From: an uncultured Acidobacteriota bacterium
GTDB taxonomy: Bacteria > Acidobacteriota > Thermoanaerobaculia > UBA5066
Length of the DNA stretch: 59,489 nt
Assembly: GCA_903845115.1 (NCBI GenBank)
Contig: CAIMWE010000092.1
Span: 1 to 59,489, forward strand
Direction of reading: 5' to 3'
Shown: positions 16,838-24,958 of the stretch, in pieces
How the letters are laid out: the number at the start of each line of letters is the position of its first letter
How positions within the stretch are numbered: position 1 is the stretch's first letter
Notes under the pieces: generated by a model
The model's input: only the letters and a program-made list of their open reading frames with translations
Database searches by the model: none
What the model was told of the DNA's origin: nothing
Made by a program: the position numbers and the translations under genes

Positions 16838-17944
16838 TCACATGATTTCCTTTGGAGGCCTCTGGACGACCTTGTCCCCCTTCTTCAGCCCCGTGACGAC
16901 CTCCACGTTCAGGCCGTCGGAGATCCCCAGCGTCACCGCGACCTTCTTCGGCTCGTCCTTCTCCTTCGCGCCGGGGATCTCCACGAACGTCTTCTTCCCG
17001 CCGTCCTCGAAGATCACGAGCCGCTCCGGGATCGTCACCACGTCCTTCTTCTCGCGGATGATCAGGTCGGCGTTGGCCGAGTAGCCGGCCCGGAGCGTCA
17101 CCTTCGGGTTGGGGTCCAGCTCGATCTCGACGTCGAAGAGGGTCGCCCCGTCCTTCTGCTGGGCCTGCGGCGCGATCCGGGAGACCTTCCCGGTGACGAC
17201 GTCGGTCGGGAGCGCCCCCACCTTGATCCGCGTCGGGAGGGCGACGCGGAGCTTGCCGACGTCGATCTCGTCCACCGTCCCCTTGAAGATCAGGTCGGTC
17301 ATGTCGGCCACCGCCGCCAGCTCGGTGCCCGGCTGGTACGACGTCAGGGGAACGACAGGGTCGCCCGGGTTGACCGCCCGCGACAGGACGGTCCCGACCG
17401 CTGGCGACCGGATGATCGAGTCGATGCCGGAGACGGCGATCTCCAGCTTTCCCTTCCGGACGAGATCGCGGTTCTGCTGGGCCTTCGTCTGCGCCACCTT
17501 GGCGAGCTCGAACGCCTCCCGCTTCGAGTCGACGTCCGCCTTCGGGACGATCCCCTGCGCGGCCAGCTCCTTCGTCCTCTCGAAGTCTAGGCGAGCCCTC
17601 TCGAACGTCGCGAGGGCCGACTCCACTTGCCGTTCCACCTCGGTCACCTCGAGCGGCGTCGGGTCCGGGGCGATCTCGAAGAGCGGCTGCCCGGCCGCCA
17701 CGCGGTCGCCCACCTCGACGCGGCAGACCTTGACGATCCCGGAGATCTTGGACTTCACCGAGAACTTCTGCCTCGGCTGGATCTGCCCGACGGCCAGGGC
17801 CTTCTCCGTGATCGAGCCGGTCTCGGCGTCCACCAGCTTCATCCCCCCGGCCGCCTTCTTCCCGGAGCTCGCCCAGGCGTAGACGCCCGTGGCAACGCCG
17901 GTCAGGACGACGAGGCCGATCAGGACCCTGAAGAGCTTGCCCAT
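16838..17944 (-). CDS. MacA/HlyD-type periplasmic adaptor
   Basis: This 368-residue protein starts at ATG 17944 (MGKLFRVLIGL) with GGGAGGA seven bases before it. One N-terminal anchor helix (about 5-25) is followed by a split lipoyl domain (KISGIVKVCRVEVGDRVAAG and RSPAVGTVLSRAVNPGDP), an alpha-helical hairpin (about 100-160), a beta-barrel domain and a membrane-proximal domain. In MacAB systems the adaptor links the permease to an outer-membrane TolC channel; no TolC gene lies nearby. It heads the four-gene operon and is divergent from an unknown gene at 18107. Confidence 0.9.
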   Translation of the reverse strand: MGKLFRVLIGLVVLTGVATGVYAWASSGKKAAGGMKLVDAETGSITEKALAVGQIQPRQKFSVKSKISGIVKVCRVEVGDRVAAGQPLFEIAPDPTPLEVTEVERQVESALATFERARLDFERTKELAAQGIVPKADVDSKREAFELAKVAQTKAQQNRDLVRKGKLEIAVSGIDSIIRSPAVGTVLSRAVNPGDPVVPLTSYQPGTELAAVADMTDLIFKGTVDEIDVGKLRVALPTRIKVGALPTDVVTGKVSRIAPQAQQKDGATLFDVEIELDPNPKVTLRAGYSANADLIIREKKDVVTIPERLVIFEDGGKKTFVEIPGAKEKDEPKKVAVTLGISDGLNVEVVTGLKKGDKVVQRPPKEIM

Positions 17945-18106
17945 GGGAATCCTCCCGCGGCAGCTACCGCCCGGCGAGCGCCGGACGGGCCGCTCCACGA
18001 CGCTTCACCTGCAGATACGTGGACCGGGGGCGAGAGGTTCCGCTCGCATCCGGAGCTTCCCTGGTTATCCTGGGACCGTGAGCCCGGGGGCCGGGCGGGA
18101 GGTGAC

Positions 18107-18835
18107 GTGGAGAAGGTCAGCGTGAGCAAGGGGCTCCTGGTCGGGCTCGTGGCCGTTTCCCTGACGGCCTGTCTTGCGCTGGCGTTCCTCCTGGGGCGGG
18201 CCTCGGGACCCGGGATCCCTCCCCCGCAGCCGCCTGGGAGGCCGCTTCCGGCCCCGGCATCGCCGCTCCCCGAAACACCGGCCCCGGACCCTTCCTCACC
18301 GCCGCCCGCTCCGTCCGCCGCCGCCCTCGCCGAGCCTGCGAGCGCCCCGCCTCCCGCCACGGCCGTGCCGTCCCTCCCCGAGCACGGGACTGGCCCGAGG
18401 GGGGACCGCGGCCCGGCGCCCGAACGGCCCGACCCGGACCGGGCCGGCGTCGCCTCCTACCTCCAGACGGTCGACCGGATCCACCCGGGCACGATGGGGG
18501 GCGACGCGGAGAGCGTCGCGGGCGAGATGGCCGCGGCCCTCGCGAAGGGCGACACGTCGAGTCTGGACAGGATGATCCGGGAGACCGAGGCGGCCAGGGA
18601 ACGCCTCGCCGCCCTCGCGCCGCCGGAATCGTGCGCCGGCCACCACCGCGAGAGCCTCGGGAGCCTCGACGACGCACTGGAGATGCTCCGCTCCCTGAAG
18701 AAGGCGATGGAGTCGCCGGAACCGGCCGCCGGGCTCGCGGGGGTCGCCAGCCGGGCCACCGCCCTGCGCTCCCGCTCCGAGGCCCTCCAGAAGGAAGAGC
18801 TGGCCCTCCGCCAGCGATACGGACTGCCGCGCTGA
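18107..18835 (+). CDS. Proline-rich membrane-anchored protein, unknown
   Basis: The 242-residue product begins at GTG 18107 behind GGGAGG. One N-terminal hydrophobic helix (residues 8-28, GLLVGLVAVSLTACLALAFL) is followed by a proline/alanine-rich linker (about 33-110) and a soluble helical domain (about 115-240) with heptad-like leucines and alanines. Such anchored helical domains often act in the periplasm. The Cys within CAGHH is not part of a haem motif. No family recognised. It is divergent from the MacA-like adaptor across 162 bases. Confidence 0.55.
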   Translation: MEKVSVSKGLLVGLVAVSLTACLALAFLLGRASGPGIPPPQPPGRPLPAPASPLPETPAPDPSSPPPAPSAAALAEPASAPPPATAVPSLPEHGTGPRGDRGPAPERPDPDRAGVASYLQTVDRIHPGTMGGDAESVAGEMAAALAKGDTSSLDRMIRETEAARERLAALAPPESCAGHHRESLGSLDDALEMLRSLKKAMESPEPAAGLAGVASRATALRSRSEALQKEELALRQRYGLPR

Positions 18836-18951
18836 CCCGCCGGACGGTATCCGGGGGGAGCGGCCAGGCGAGCGGCCACCCTCCGATCACCGGGAGCGGT
18901 AGGTCGAAACACGCCGGGAACCCGGGGCGCAGGCGCTTGGGCCGCGCCCCG

Positions 18952-19287
18952 TCAGGCTACCCGGACCATCAGGATCGGGAGTTCCTCCTCCGTGGCCGCC
19001 AGGGTCTTCCCCTCGACCACCACCTTCTGGATCATCCCCTTCTCGTCCTCCACCACGAGGACCATCCCGGGCTCGAGCTCCTCGTAGCCGGCCTCGAAGA
19101 CCGACTCGTCGGGGTTCTTGACGATGACGGCGGCGACGATCACCTCCGTCGGCTCACCGGTCCCCTCGGGCCGCTTGACCATCCGAAAACGGCCGGGCTC
19201 GGAGCGCGGCCCCTTCTTGCGCTCCCTGCGCGCTTCCTCGCGGCGCCGCTTCTCGGCCCGCTTTCGCTGAATCTCCCAAGGCTTCAC
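18952..19287 (-). CDS. Small basic protein, unknown
   Basis: The 111-residue product starts at GTG 19287 with GAGAGGA upstream. Residues 1-35 are extremely basic (RKRAEKRRREEARRERKK); the rest is a compact beta-rich domain (EVIVAAVIVKNPDESVFEAG, MVLVVEDEKGMIQKVVVEGK) ending in ILMVRVA. It may bind nucleic acid through the basic arm. It is divergent from the DEAD-box helicase, with 160 bases between them. No family recognised. Confidence 0.5.
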   Translation of the reverse strand: MKPWEIQRKRAEKRRREEARRERKKGPRSEPGRFRMVKRPEGTGEPTEVIVAAVIVKNPDESVFEAGYEELEPGMVLVVEDEKGMIQKVVVEGKTLAATEEELPILMVRVA

Positions 19288-19447
19288 GTGGTCGTCCTCT
19301 CTTCCCCGCCGCAGATGCAGCGCGTCGCCCGGAAGGGGCAACGGTGAAGCGGAAGATAGGACAATCCGTCCCGAAAGTCTCCCTCGAAAACAAAAGTCCG
19401 GGCGCGGACCCGGGAGCTCAGCCCCGAGTCGCGTAGCATGGTGTCGA

Positions 19448-21139
19448 GTGAAGAAGACTGAAAACCCCGCCGCCACCGGTTTCGCCGCCCTCGCCCTCGA
19501 CCCCAGGCTCGTCACCGCGCTCGGCGCGCTCGGGTACGAGGAGCCCACCCCCATCCAGAGCGAGGCGATCCCTCCCCTCCTCGCCGGCCGCGACCTCCTC
19601 GCCCAGGCGGCGACCGGGACCGGCAAGACCGCCGCGTTCGCGCTGCCGATGCTCCACCGCCTCTCGCTGACCGAGAAAGGCCGCAAGGGGGCCTTCGGCC
19701 TGGTCCTGGTCCCCACGCGAGAGCTCGCGATGCAAGTGGCGGAGGCCATCCACCGGTACGGCCGCGAGCTTCACGTGCGGGCGCTGGCCGTCTACGGCGG
19801 CTCCTCGATGAGCCAGCAGCTCCGGTCGATCGAACGCGGAATCGACGTCGTCGTCGCCACTCCCGGGCGCCTCCTCGACCACCTCCGGCGCGGCAGCCTC
19901 TCCCTGTCGGACCTCGGGCTCGTCGTCCTGGACGAGGCCGACGAGATGCTCGACATGGGCTTCCACGAGGACCTCGAGGCGATCCTGGAGGCGACGCCGA
20001 AGGGGCGGCCGATCGCGCTCTTCTCCGCCACCCTTCCGGCCCGCATCGCCGGCCTCGCCTCCAAGCACCTCCAGGACCCGGTCTCCATCCGCCTGGACGG
20101 AAGGACCCCGAGCGGCCTGCCGTCCGCGGCGGCGGGGCGCGTCCGCCAGACGGCGTACGTCGTCTCCCGGGCGCACAAGCTCGCCGCGCTCTCCCGGATC
20201 CTGGACATCGAGGACCCCTCCTCCGCGATCGTCTTCTGCCGGACCCGGACCGAGGTGGACCAGCTGACCGAGACCCTCACCGCCCGAAGCCACCGGGCGG
20301 AGGCGCTCCACGGGGGCTTCGCTCAAGAGCAGCGGGACCGCGTCATGAAGCGGTTCCGGTCGGGCGCGACCGACATCCTCGTCGCCACCGACGTGGCCGC
20401 GCGCGGGCTCGACATCCAGCAGATCTCGCACATCGTCAACTACGACGTCCCCAGCGAGCCCGAGGCCTACGTCCACCGGATCGGCCGCACGGGCCGCGCG
20501 GGCCGGGAGGGAGTCGCCATCACTCTCTTCGAGCCGCGGGAGCAGTGGCTCCTCCGGAACATCGAGCGGCTGACGAAGCAGAAGATCGAGATGACCTCGG
20601 TCCCGACCGTGGCCGACCTCCGCGCCCGCCGCCTCGAGCTGACCCGGGCGTCGCTCCGGGAGGCCCTCCTCGGGACCGACCTCGACAGCTTCCGCGTCGT
20701 CGTGGAGTCGCTCTCCGAGGAGTTCGACCTGCTCGACATCGCCGCCGCCGGCGTGAAGCTGGCCCACCAGGCGGGCGGAGGCACCGACGACGAGCCGGAG
20801 ATCCCGAAGGTGTCGCTCCAGGTCGAGCGGCCTCGGCCGCCCGCGGGTCCGGTCCGCGCGGCGCCTGTGCGGCGGGTCCCGAAGTCCCCCGACGCGGTCA
20901 CGCTCTTCATCGGCGCAGGCCGGCAGGCGGGAGTCCGCCCGGCCGACCTCTTCGGCGCGATCGCCGGCGAGGCCAAGGTGCCGGCCGGGGCGATCGGGGC
21001 GATCGAGATCACCGACCGCTTCTCGCTCGTCGAGGTGCCCGGCGACGTCGCGGAGACCGTGATCGTGGCGCTCCGGAAGGCGAAGATCCGCGGCCGCAAG
21101 GTGACCATCCGCCGCGAGCGCGAGGCGCCGCGGGACTGA
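19448..21139 (+). CDS. DEAD-box RNA helicase with DbpA-type C-terminal domain
   Basis: This 563-residue ATP-dependent RNA helicase has Q motif TPIQ (34-37), Walker A ATGTGKT (55-61), PTREL (89-93), DEAD (162-165), SAT (193-195), and in the second RecA domain VATDVAARGLD and HRIGRTGRAG. Residues about 485-557 form a DbpA/CsdA RNA-binding domain (VTLFIGAGRQAGVRPADLFG). These enzymes remodel rRNA during ribosome assembly or act in cold adaptation. The start is GTG 19448. Full length, no damage seen. Confidence 0.93.
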   Translation: MKKTENPAATGFAALALDPRLVTALGALGYEEPTPIQSEAIPPLLAGRDLLAQAATGTGKTAAFALPMLHRLSLTEKGRKGAFGLVLVPTRELAMQVAEAIHRYGRELHVRALAVYGGSSMSQQLRSIERGIDVVVATPGRLLDHLRRGSLSLSDLGLVVLDEADEMLDMGFHEDLEAILEATPKGRPIALFSATLPARIAGLASKHLQDPVSIRLDGRTPSGLPSAAAGRVRQTAYVVSRAHKLAALSRILDIEDPSSAIVFCRTRTEVDQLTETLTARSHRAEALHGGFAQEQRDRVMKRFRSGATDILVATDVAARGLDIQQISHIVNYDVPSEPEAYVHRIGRTGRAGREGVAITLFEPREQWLLRNIERLTKQKIEMTSVPTVADLRARRLELTRASLREALLGTDLDSFRVVVESLSEEFDLLDIAAAGVKLAHQAGGGTDDEPEIPKVSLQVERPRPPAGPVRAAPVRRVPKSPDAVTLFIGAGRQAGVRPADLFGAIAGEAKVPAGAIGAIEITDRFSLVEVPGDVAETVIVALRKAKIRGRKVTIRREREAPRD

Positions 21140-21147
21140 AGGCCGGG

Positions 21148-21642
21148 CTATTTCTTCGGGGCGGCTTTCCCCTCGTCCGCCAGCACGACGTCCCAGGCGC
21201 CACCGGCGTCGATGAAGACGACGCACTCGGCCCCGGGCGCGCACTTCGTGGAGTGCTTCTTCTTCCCGGTATAGGCGACGTACGAGCCGCTCGTCAGGGA
21301 CCTCTCCGCCTCGCCTTCCACGGTCTGGACGAGCGTCCCGGAGACGACGACGCAGCGGTACCCGGCCGAGTGGAAGTGGAGCGGCACCGAGAACCCGGGG
21401 GCGAACTTGTGCAGGGCGCCGAAGGCCCCCTTGGCAGGGTCACCCCAGAGGACCGCCATCTGCACGCCGGGCGGGCTGTTCGGCGGCACCACCCACTTCA
21501 TCTCGCCGAAGGGGACGATCACCGCCTTCCCGCCGGCCGCTTTCGCCGGCGGCTTCGCCTTCTGCTCCTCGGCCCGGCTGCCGGGCGCGAGGGCCAGGAC
21601 TGCCATCGCACCGACCACGAGGATTCCGGATCGTCTCGTCAT
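21148..21642 (-). CDS. Exported cupin-domain protein
   Basis: This 164-residue protein has a signal peptide (MTRRSGILVVGAMAVLALA, cut near residue 24) and one cupin domain. Histidines 89 and 91 lie in PLHFHSAGYR. The glutamate that usually completes motif 1 is replaced by Arg96 (YRCVVVSGT), so a three-residue-plus-Glu metal site is incomplete. It resembles the DUF4437/cupin group of unknown function. The start is ATG 21642 with AGAGGAAG upstream. A palindromic operator-like site 28-44 bases upstream is shared with the peroxiredoxin gene. It lies downstream of the cytochrome c biogenesis gene but 161 bases away. Confidence 0.7.
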   Translation of the reverse strand: MTRRSGILVVGAMAVLALAPGSRAEEQKAKPPAKAAGGKAVIVPFGEMKWVVPPNSPPGVQMAVLWGDPAKGAFGALHKFAPGFSVPLHFHSAGYRCVVVSGTLVQTVEGEAERSLTSGSYVAYTGKKKHSTKCAPGAECVVFIDAGGAWDVVLADEGKAAPKK

Positions 21643-21669
21643 TTTCGACTTCCTCTTCTCTTTGATATA

Positions 21670-21686
21670 TCGATACAGAGTCTCAA
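21670..21686 (-). promoter_or_regulatory. Fur/PerR-like motif before the cupin gene
   Basis: On the plus strand this reads TCGATACA-G-AGTCTCAA; five of eight positions pair with the opposite half. Its strong half, GAGTCTCAA, is identical to that at the peroxiredoxin site 5079-5095. It may be an operator or part of a shared promoter type (TTGAGACTC on the coding strand). Confidence 0.3.
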
Positions 21687-21803
21687 TGTACGCATGGACC
21701 ATCTCCCTGTCAAGGCCAAGGAAAGAGCCGTTGCCTCCCAATGCCTTCGCCGCCCCTCGCTGCGAGCGGGGAGTGCCCGGTCTGGCGGGGGGCCTGCCGA
21801 TTC

Positions 21804-24164
21804 CTACGCCGGGGCGACCGGTCCGGCGGGACTGCCCGGGCGGCCGAGGTTCCTGCGGTAGGCGACGGCCCCCCAGACGAGGAAGGCCGCCTCGGCCGCG
21901 GCGACGAGGAGCATCCACTTGACGACCGGCGAGTCCCCCGCGCCGTACGCGTGCATCCCGGACCCGAGGACGAAGTTCACGCCGAGGTAGGTCATCACGA
22001 TCGTCTGGAACGCCGCGATGCTGACCACCGCGACGCCGAAGGTCCCGATCACCTTGTCGACCTTGAGGTGGAGGATCGCCATGTAGGCGAGGAACCCCAC
22101 GAGGGACCAGACCTCCTTCGGGTCCCATCCCCAGTACCGTCCCCACGAGGAGGCGGCCCACATCGAGCCGGTCAGGATGCCGGCGAGGAGGAAGATCGAG
22201 CCGACGAACATGTACCAGTAGAGGAGCTCGTACATCTTCGCGGCGAGATCCGCCCGGGCGGGGGCGAAGATCGAGACGCCGATCTGCATGTGGGCGACGA
22301 CGAGCCCGAGCGCGAGGACGGCGTAGCCGACCATGATGATCGGGACGTGGATGGCGAGCCACGGCGTCCCGGCGAGGACCGGCGCGATCGGGTGGATGAA
22401 CCGGTCGATCGGCAGCAGGTCCGCGAGCGCCATCGTCAGGGCGGCCATGACGGCGGCGTTCGAGACGACGACCCGGTTGCGCAGGAGGGCGTAGGCGACG
22501 ACGGCGAAGAGGCCGACGCCCCAGGCCAGGAAGAGCATCGACTCGTACATGTTCGCCGCCGGGATCCGCTCCCCGGCCGCCCAGCGGAGGCCGATCCCCC
22601 ACGTCATCGTGCCGAAGCCGGCGAGGAGGAGCACGAAGGCCGCCCGGTCCAGGAGGAGGCCGGAACGGCTCCCCAGGCGGGCCGCCACGATCGAGACGAC
22701 CAGCGAGCCGAGCAGGACGATCCAGGAGAGGCGGACCGGGTTCAGCTGGTTGTAGAAGATCTCGCGGTCGATCTTCTCCGGAGCGGGCCACCCCTCGGGA
22801 CGCGGGCCGGTCGCCAGGAAGGTGAGGGAGTCGGGCGAAAGGATCGCGGGGACCCCCCACCTGGCGTTCGGGTTCCGGGGGACCGGGATGGGGCGGACCG
22901 CCTGGCGCTCGATCACGCTCTGCATGGCCAGGAGGCGCTGCTCGAGCTTCTCGGCCTCCTGGAGGAGACCCGTGCGGGGCCGCTCCTGGGCCGCCGCCTG
23001 GTCGGCGGACTCGACGAGCTTCATCGCCTGCGGGTTCTGGACGATGTGGATGAACGAATCGTGAGAGGTCCCTCGCGGGAGGCCGAGCGCCTCGGCGAGC
23101 TCTCTCGACCCGAGGCGGACGACGGGGGCCTCGAGGGCGGAGCGGGGGTCGAAGAGCCAGCCGGCGAAGGTCGAGACCGGGTCCTCGCCCTGCCACCCGT
23201 GCGACCCCGTGACCTTCCAGACCGTCTCGCGGGCGAGCGTGTCTAGCGGCATCGTCCGGCCGTCGTGCTGGACGGGGATCCGCCGGAGGAGCTCCGGGTT
23301 TCCCGTGGGGACGGCGGTCGCCGCTCCCCCGAGGGCCGCGCCGGACGCGAGGGCCGCGGCCCCGACGGCCAGGAGGATCGAGAGGGCGCGCGGCGCCGAC
23401 GGGAGCGAGAAGCCGGCGGGTGCGGGCCTCGACCCTGGCGCCGCGCGCTCCCCGGCCTGCCCGATCCGCGTGAAGAGGACGACGATCATCCCGAGGACGA
23501 GCGCGACGTACCCGGCGAAGACGATGTTCTGGCCGGGGTCCTTCGCGACGGAGAGAACCGTCGCCTCGCGCCCCCCCTCCTGCCGGTAGCTCGACTGGAA
23601 GAGCGCGTACCCCCGGTGGTGGAGCTCGTGGTTCATGAAGATCCGGGCCGGGAAGCTCTGCCCCGAATCGGTGTCGGTCACTTCGACCTTGCTGAGGAAG
23701 CCCGAGGGACGCATCGTCCCGGGATAGGTCTCGAGGACGAAGTCGTCGAGCTTCACGGAGAAGGGGAGCTGGTGTCGGGCGACGACCTTCCCCTCCTTGT
23801 CGCGGCTCTCGATGACCGACCCGCTCTCCCCCTCCCACAGGCCCAGGGACCCTTCCACCTTGAAGAAATAGGTGACGGCCGAGCCCGCGAAGATGAGGAG
23901 GAGAGAGGCGTGCGTCAGGACGAATCCGACGCGCTTCTTCCCCCAGGGGAAAAGGTTCGCGATGGAGGCCGCCACGTTGATGGCGAAGGTCCCCTGCAGG
24001 GCGAGGAACCACCAGGAGTAGTAGACGAGGCGGCCGGCGGTCTCGACTCCGGCGCGGGACTCGACGATCGTCCCCGCCGAGAGCCCGAAGAGGAGGAGCA
24101 CGAGGAGGACGACCGCGAGCTTGAGGGACGAGAGGAGTGCGAAGAGCTGTCTCAATGGATCCAT
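21804..24164 (-). CDS. ResB-CcsA fusion, cytochrome c biogenesis (System II)
   Basis: This 786-residue fusion covers both halves of the System II haem-attachment complex. The N-terminal ResB-like part (about 1-240) has helices at 15-35 and 70-95 and a periplasmic domain. A variable periplasmic linker (about 290-440) follows, then the CcsA-like part (about 470-775) with many helices and the tryptophan-rich haem signature WGRYWGWDPKEVWSL near residue 675. It moves haem across the membrane and attaches it to apocytochromes. The start is ATG 24164. The longer open frame upstream has no features. No thioredoxin-like CcsX is adjacent. Confidence 0.92.
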   Translation of the reverse strand: MDPLRQLFALLSSLKLAVVLLVLLLFGLSAGTIVESRAGVETAGRLVYYSWWFLALQGTFAINVAASIANLFPWGKKRVGFVLTHASLLLIFAGSAVTYFFKVEGSLGLWEGESGSVIESRDKEGKVVARHQLPFSVKLDDFVLETYPGTMRPSGFLSKVEVTDTDSGQSFPARIFMNHELHHRGYALFQSSYRQEGGREATVLSVAKDPGQNIVFAGYVALVLGMIVVLFTRIGQAGERAAPGSRPAPAGFSLPSAPRALSILLAVGAAALASGAALGGAATAVPTGNPELLRRIPVQHDGRTMPLDTLARETVWKVTGSHGWQGEDPVSTFAGWLFDPRSALEAPVVRLGSRELAEALGLPRGTSHDSFIHIVQNPQAMKLVESADQAAAQERPRTGLLQEAEKLEQRLLAMQSVIERQAVRPIPVPRNPNARWGVPAILSPDSLTFLATGPRPEGWPAPEKIDREIFYNQLNPVRLSWIVLLGSLVVSIVAARLGSRSGLLLDRAAFVLLLAGFGTMTWGIGLRWAAGERIPAANMYESMLFLAWGVGLFAVVAYALLRNRVVVSNAAVMAALTMALADLLPIDRFIHPIAPVLAGTPWLAIHVPIIMVGYAVLALGLVVAHMQIGVSIFAPARADLAAKMYELLYWYMFVGSIFLLAGILTGSMWAASSWGRYWGWDPKEVWSLVGFLAYMAILHLKVDKVIGTFGVAVVSIAAFQTIVMTYLGVNFVLGSGMHAYGAGDSPVVKWMLLVAAAEAAFLVWGAVAYRRNLGRPGSPAGPVAPA

Positions 24165-24326
24165 CCTGGCGAGAGAGATGCGGGCAAACCGCCCGAAAGG
24201 CCCGCAGTCTCCCATCGGGAGGCTCCGAAGTCGAGGAGGACCCCTCTCCGGCCGGGACACAGGGGCCGCGTCCGGGCGGACGACCCGGCCCGCCGCCGGC
24301 GGTGGCGCCGTTCGCCGCCGCGTGAA

Positions 24327-24896
24327 ATGATTTCCTGGCCGATGCGCCGCCATTTCGCTGCCGCCCCCTGGTCGACCGGGCTGAAGGTGACGTCCCTGCT
24401 CGGGACCGTGGTGGTCCTCGCCGCGGCCGTCTTCGCGTACAGGGCCGTGCCGGTCCCGACGGGCTTCACGCACGCCTTCGGGGTCGGCGTGGCCCTCGTC
24501 CCGGTCGCCCTCCTCGGGGGAGCCCTTCTCTTCGTCGTCTCCGGGTTCGCCGTCGAGGGGAACGTCCTGCTGATCGAGAGGCTCGTCACCTCGACGCGCG
24601 TCCCGCTGGACGGCCTCACGAAGATCGCCTTCGAGCCGCAGGCGTGCAAGGGCTCTCTCCGGGTGATCGGGAACGGCGGGCTCCTCTCGTTCACCGGCAT
24701 CTATTACTCCAAGGCCCTGGGCCGCTACCGGCTCTTCGCGACCGACTTCTCGCGGTCGGTCGTCCTCACCCTCCCGCGCCGCGTCGTCGTGGTGACGCCG
24801 GCGTCGCCCCACGCCTTCGTGGCGCACCTCCGCTCCCTCTACCCCGCCGCCGAGGCGGGGGTGGCCCCGGGGACCGAACGCCCGTCGACCGGCTGA
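24327..24896 (+). CDS. Membrane PH-like domain protein
   Basis: In this 189-residue protein two hydrophobic segments (about 18-38 and 50-72) precede a small beta domain (about 75-170) with RVPLDGLTKIAFEP and VVLTLPRRVVVVTPASPHAF, the usual pattern of bacterial PH-like (bPH) domains that end with a short 'tP..p..f' helix. Role unknown; such proteins sit in the inner membrane. The start is ATG 24327 or 24342. It is divergent from CcsBA with 162 bases between, and 62 bases before the BNR-repeat gene. Confidence 0.6.
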   Translation: MISWPMRRHFAAAPWSTGLKVTSLLGTVVVLAAAVFAYRAVPVPTGFTHAFGVGVALVPVALLGGALLFVVSGFAVEGNVLLIERLVTSTRVPLDGLTKIAFEPQACKGSLRVIGNGGLLSFTGIYYSKALGRYRLFATDFSRSVVLTLPRRVVVVTPASPHAFVAHLRSLYPAAEAGVAPGTERPSTG

Positions 24897-24958
24897 CCGC
24901 GCCGGAACCGCCCCCTCGTCATTCCCTTCCCCGGTCCCGCCTGGATCAAGGAGCCGAA

